Under the pieces are notes generated by a model that searched no databases, was not told the DNA's origin, and was given only the letters and a program-made list of their open reading frames with translations. From Aphelenchoides besseyi (lineage: Eukaryota > Nematoda > Chromadorea > Rhabditida > Aphelenchoididae), in assembly GCA_024699855.1 (NCBI GenBank), contig JAMPIQ010000001.1, positions 372,001 to 436,000 of the forward strand: DNA of 64,000 bases, written 5' to 3'. The position numbers and the translations under genes were made by a program. Shown here one piece after another: positions 59,572-64,000 of the stretch. Each line of letters starts with the position of its first letter. Position 1 is the first letter of the stretch.

Positions 59572-60878
59572 TCAATAGGTGACAAGCGAGTTGAGAATCT
59601 TTTGCCACATCGTTTGCTCGGACGGCGGATATTCGATGAAGTCGGCGATGAAGAGGTTGGACTGGCCATTCAAAGTCGAGTTGCGACTACTCGACCAAAC
59701 GAACTTCTTGCCATCGGGACTCAAAATCCCCACCGAGTTGTTGCCGAGGAACGTGATCTGAAACCAACTCACTAGAAGCGGCTTCTATCACTCAACTCAC
59801 TTGTTTGACTGTTTCTGTCTCTCGATTGAAAACGAAAACATTTCGCGATTGATTGAAGATTCCAGTGAACAGAACTTTGACATTTTCTTTGCTGTGAAAA
59901 GACGGCGAAGAAACATTAAGGTTGTGAATCGGAAGTACTCGAGGTTTCGGGCTGCTCAGAGACAACGTGAAAAGTTGGTTCTTCGACTCGCTGAACACAG
60001 AAACTTCGGGTTGTTCAAAATGGAGACTTACGGTTCCAGACGAGCGTAGACCACAATTTCCGAGCCATCCGAGGAAAACGAGGGCGTAGCAACGAAGTCG
60101 AACACATCGAGCAACTACAACGATAAGTCGGGAGTCAGAATGGATGCTCACGTTTCCTTTTTCCGTTGCATTTGCCCTCATTTTGCACAACGATCGTTTC
60201 CCGGTCCCGTCGATTTGAATGAACACCAATTGGTCCTTTACCGCGGCGACTTCTACACTACTCTCCTCCGGAAGATTCCAAGTCAATCGGTAGGGGACTT
60301 TGTCTCGTCCAACGCTCAATTGGTGGAAATCAAAATTACGCGTCTTCGATGCTGCTAAACTGTTTGATTTAAACGAATTTTGACGATCAACTCACTTGAA
60401 TTTCCCAGCAGAAAACAAGTCTCCTTCCAGATCTTGTTGTTCAACTCTCCGAAGCTGTGGACGTCGGAAACGGCGACCAAATCAACGCTGTTCTGTAGGA
60501 AAACCGCCGACTCGTAGGTGCCAAAACGATTGCTCAGAAGCTGCGGTCTCTTGGTCGGTTCCTCCAAATCCAAGAGGTAGATCTGAAAACAGAACCTGAG
60601 ACGTGGATTGATCACCGCGTGCTCACTTGTTTGCAAACTTGGTTGGAAGCTTCGTTTGGCAGATCGTTTGTGGGAATAGGCGAGGAAACGACCATTCGGA
60701 CTGAAATAGCGATTAGTCTGGCCAATCGACTTTTCGATCACCTGAAAGCAACATTCCCGTTCACTCCACCGAATGTCAATTGACGGACGTTCCTCAGTCT
60801 CACTTCACTCGGATCATGGATCCGAGAACTGGTTGTAACGACGAGGCCCAAAAGCAGCAAAAACACCAAACACTTCAT
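59572..60878 (-). CDS. Secreted beta-propeller protein (TolB/PD40-like repeats)
   Basis: ATG at 60878 begins a signal peptide (MKCLVFLLLLGLVVTTSS). The rest is a row of PD40/WD40-like blades: RNVRQLTFGGVNGNVAF, NRYFSPNGRFLAYSHKRS, IYLLDLEEPTKRPQLLSN, ATPSFSSDGSEIVVYAR, and near the end KQITFLGNNSVGILSPDGKK with FVWSSSRN, then LFIADFIEY. The pattern QLTF...SPDG...V/I is typical of TolB-like propellers. No peptidase domain follows, so it is not an S9 peptidase. About 350 residues, secreted, probably binds a ligand or protein partner; role unknown. Five or six exons with short introns. Confidence 0.75.
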
Positions 60879-61358
60879 TTGCAGGCAATCAAATCGATGT
60901 TGTGGACCAATCGGCAACAAATCGGAGGTGAGTGGAATCGTAAATCAAGTTGATTAGATAGCCGTTCGGGTTGATCTTTCTTTTCGTAATGTCAAGAGGT
61001 TGCTGTTGAACTAATTGGTTGAGACATATGGATGCTGTTTATATTCGCACATTTTGGCAAGTTTGTTGTGAGGTCTCGGAAGTAACTTCGCTCTGGAAGC
61101 TTGATGGAGACTTCTATTCCTACGAATCGACTGTCTTACAACAAGCACGTCTAATTGTGTTCGAATATCTATTCGAATACAGTCAACGAGAACTTCGATC
61201 ATAACTGTAGAATAGTCAGCTCTTTCAACGCCCACGATTCAGACTTCCGAGGCTCCGGATATTGCTGAGTCAAATTTGCATCAGAAAAATGACAACAAAA
61301 AATTTGTATACAAAGTGAAAAGAACCATCAAAGTCGTTGGTTGATCACTTTGTCTGTT

Positions 61359-61376
61359 TGTGTGTGTGTGTGTGTG
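61359..61376 (+). repeat. (TG)n microsatellite
   Basis: About nine TG units just before the start codon of the next gene, within its probable 5' UTR. Confidence 0.85.
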
Positions 61377-61377
61377 A

Positions 61378-61812
61378 ATGCAAGTCATGAAGCTACTGCT
61401 CTCTGTTCTTCTTCTTGTTCTCAATGCCGAGTCGTATTATATGCCTCCATGGATCTACGCTCCAAAGGCGCCAAGCATGTACTTCTCGGGTCGAATTACG
61501 GAAAATGGAAAGCCGGTTCCGGCGCATGTTTCCGTCGAGTTTACGTACAGAAATGGCGATGAGCTGATTCCATTGAGCATCGTGTAAGTGAATCCGAAGA
61601 CCTCGAACGATCAGCTGTTTAGGCAAGTGGACTCGTTGCCCGACTACCGCATTGGAGTCAACATGCTTCTTCTCCAGGACCCCAAGTTCCAATCCACGGC
61701 TTACATTCGCGTTCAATCGCTTTCTGCGAACGGCGGTTCTCGGGCTGTCAAGTTCCAAATGGAGGAGGCACTCGAGTACATCAACGATGTCGAGTTGAAC
61801 GACACGGAATAA
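61378..61812 (+). CDS. Small secreted protein, possibly transthyretin-like
   Basis: ATG at 61378 (a second at 61387) gives a signal peptide (MKLLLSVLLLVLNAES). One intron, about 61585-61622, joins LSIV to QVDSLPDYRIG in frame. The mature part of about 110 residues starts with MYFSGRITENGKPVPAHVSV, which resembles the opening strand of nematode transthyretin-like (TTL) proteins (G-x-I/V...G-K-P...V). The remainder lacks the usual TTL cysteines and the D-G-F-like turn. So membership is only possible. AATAAATAA follows about 30 nt after the stop. Confidence 0.6.
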
Positions 61813-62028
61813 GCGCTGTGTTTTGGGCTTGTTGGAGTGAATAAATAACCGTACTGTTGCTTATCACGATTGATCCGCTCTTTGGTCCGAACAACAACAA
61901 GTGGGTTTATTCTCACGCTCAAAATCACAAACAACAACAAAGTAAAAGTGACGCTGCAAAGACTAGAAAATAAGTTAAACTAATTAGATTTCGGTTATTT
62001 TGCTGGAAGAGAATTGCACGCTCACTGG
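61813..62028. other. Convergent 3' ends
   Basis: Short spacer between the small secreted protein (plus) and the bZIP gene (minus). No gene seen. Confidence 0.5.
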
Positions 62029-63956
<1,928 letters not shown>

Positions 63957-64000
63957 TGCGACCAGGAGCGAGAATCTGAACCAGAAATTGAGACCAACGA

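Noticed and set aside
59572..60878. DPP4-type S9 peptidase
   Set aside because: The propeller blades are present but the frame ends without an alpha/beta-hydrolase domain or a GxSxG motif.

Overview
The window looks like nuclear DNA of a nematode, judged from its gene content and gene structure; I cannot name the species. Genes are packed closely and split by very short introns, mostly about 40-60 nt, of the form GTRAGT...TTTCAG or TTTTAG. Recognisable products match the animal set: UBR1-type ubiquitin ligase, MCCC2, SNIP1, MRPS31, V-ATPase subunit a (unc-32-like), TMEM50, ABCB7, NUP214, Y-box protein, histidyl-tRNA synthetase, IQGAP, a Fer/SPE-8-like tyrosine kinase and a CREB3-like bZIP factor. 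All gene models are read from the DNA by following frame and splice signals, so exon edges are predictions.

Layout. 1-14 kb: ubr-1 (minus, runs off the left edge), an unrecognised secreted protein, mccc-2 and SNIP1 (plus), a Gly/Tyr/Pro-rich secreted micro-exon gene (minus) and mrps-31 (minus). 14-26 kb: the V-ATPase a subunit with a pair of duplicated exons, TMEM50, abtm-1 (ABCB7), then a second secreted micro-exon gene, His-rich. 26-36 kb: NUP214, a Ly6 protein, a hypothetical gene and a Y-box protein with a 6-nt exon. 36-52 kb is the accessory part: LINE, Tc5-like and mariner-like remnants, one mariner-type element with both ~196-bp terminal repeats, a truncated capsid-like gene of Maverick/adintovirus type, and a large foldback repeat. 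hars-1 and a small membrane-protein gene sit among them. This 15-kb block is bracketed by an apparently identical 671-bp direct repeat that contains the 3' end of the IQGAP gene. 52-64 kb: IQGAP-like gene, tyrosine kinase, a secreted beta-propeller protein, a small secreted protein and a CREB3-like factor.

The most interesting content is a pair of genes at 10.8-11.9 kb and 23.2-24.5 kb. They have unrelated mature sequences but the same build: a TATA-like box, a coding first exon consisting of the ATG alone, a second exon of exactly 53 nt that encodes the signal peptide, then a row of 24-63-nt exons that mostly share one splice phase. This resembles the micro-exon genes of schistosomes and could allow many secreted variants by exon skipping. 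Other points to check are the mutually exclusive exon pair in the V-ATPase gene, the 6-nt exon in the Y-box gene, an 18-nt candidate intron, an SH2 domain lacking the FLVR arginine, and an IQGAP without IQ or GRD regions.
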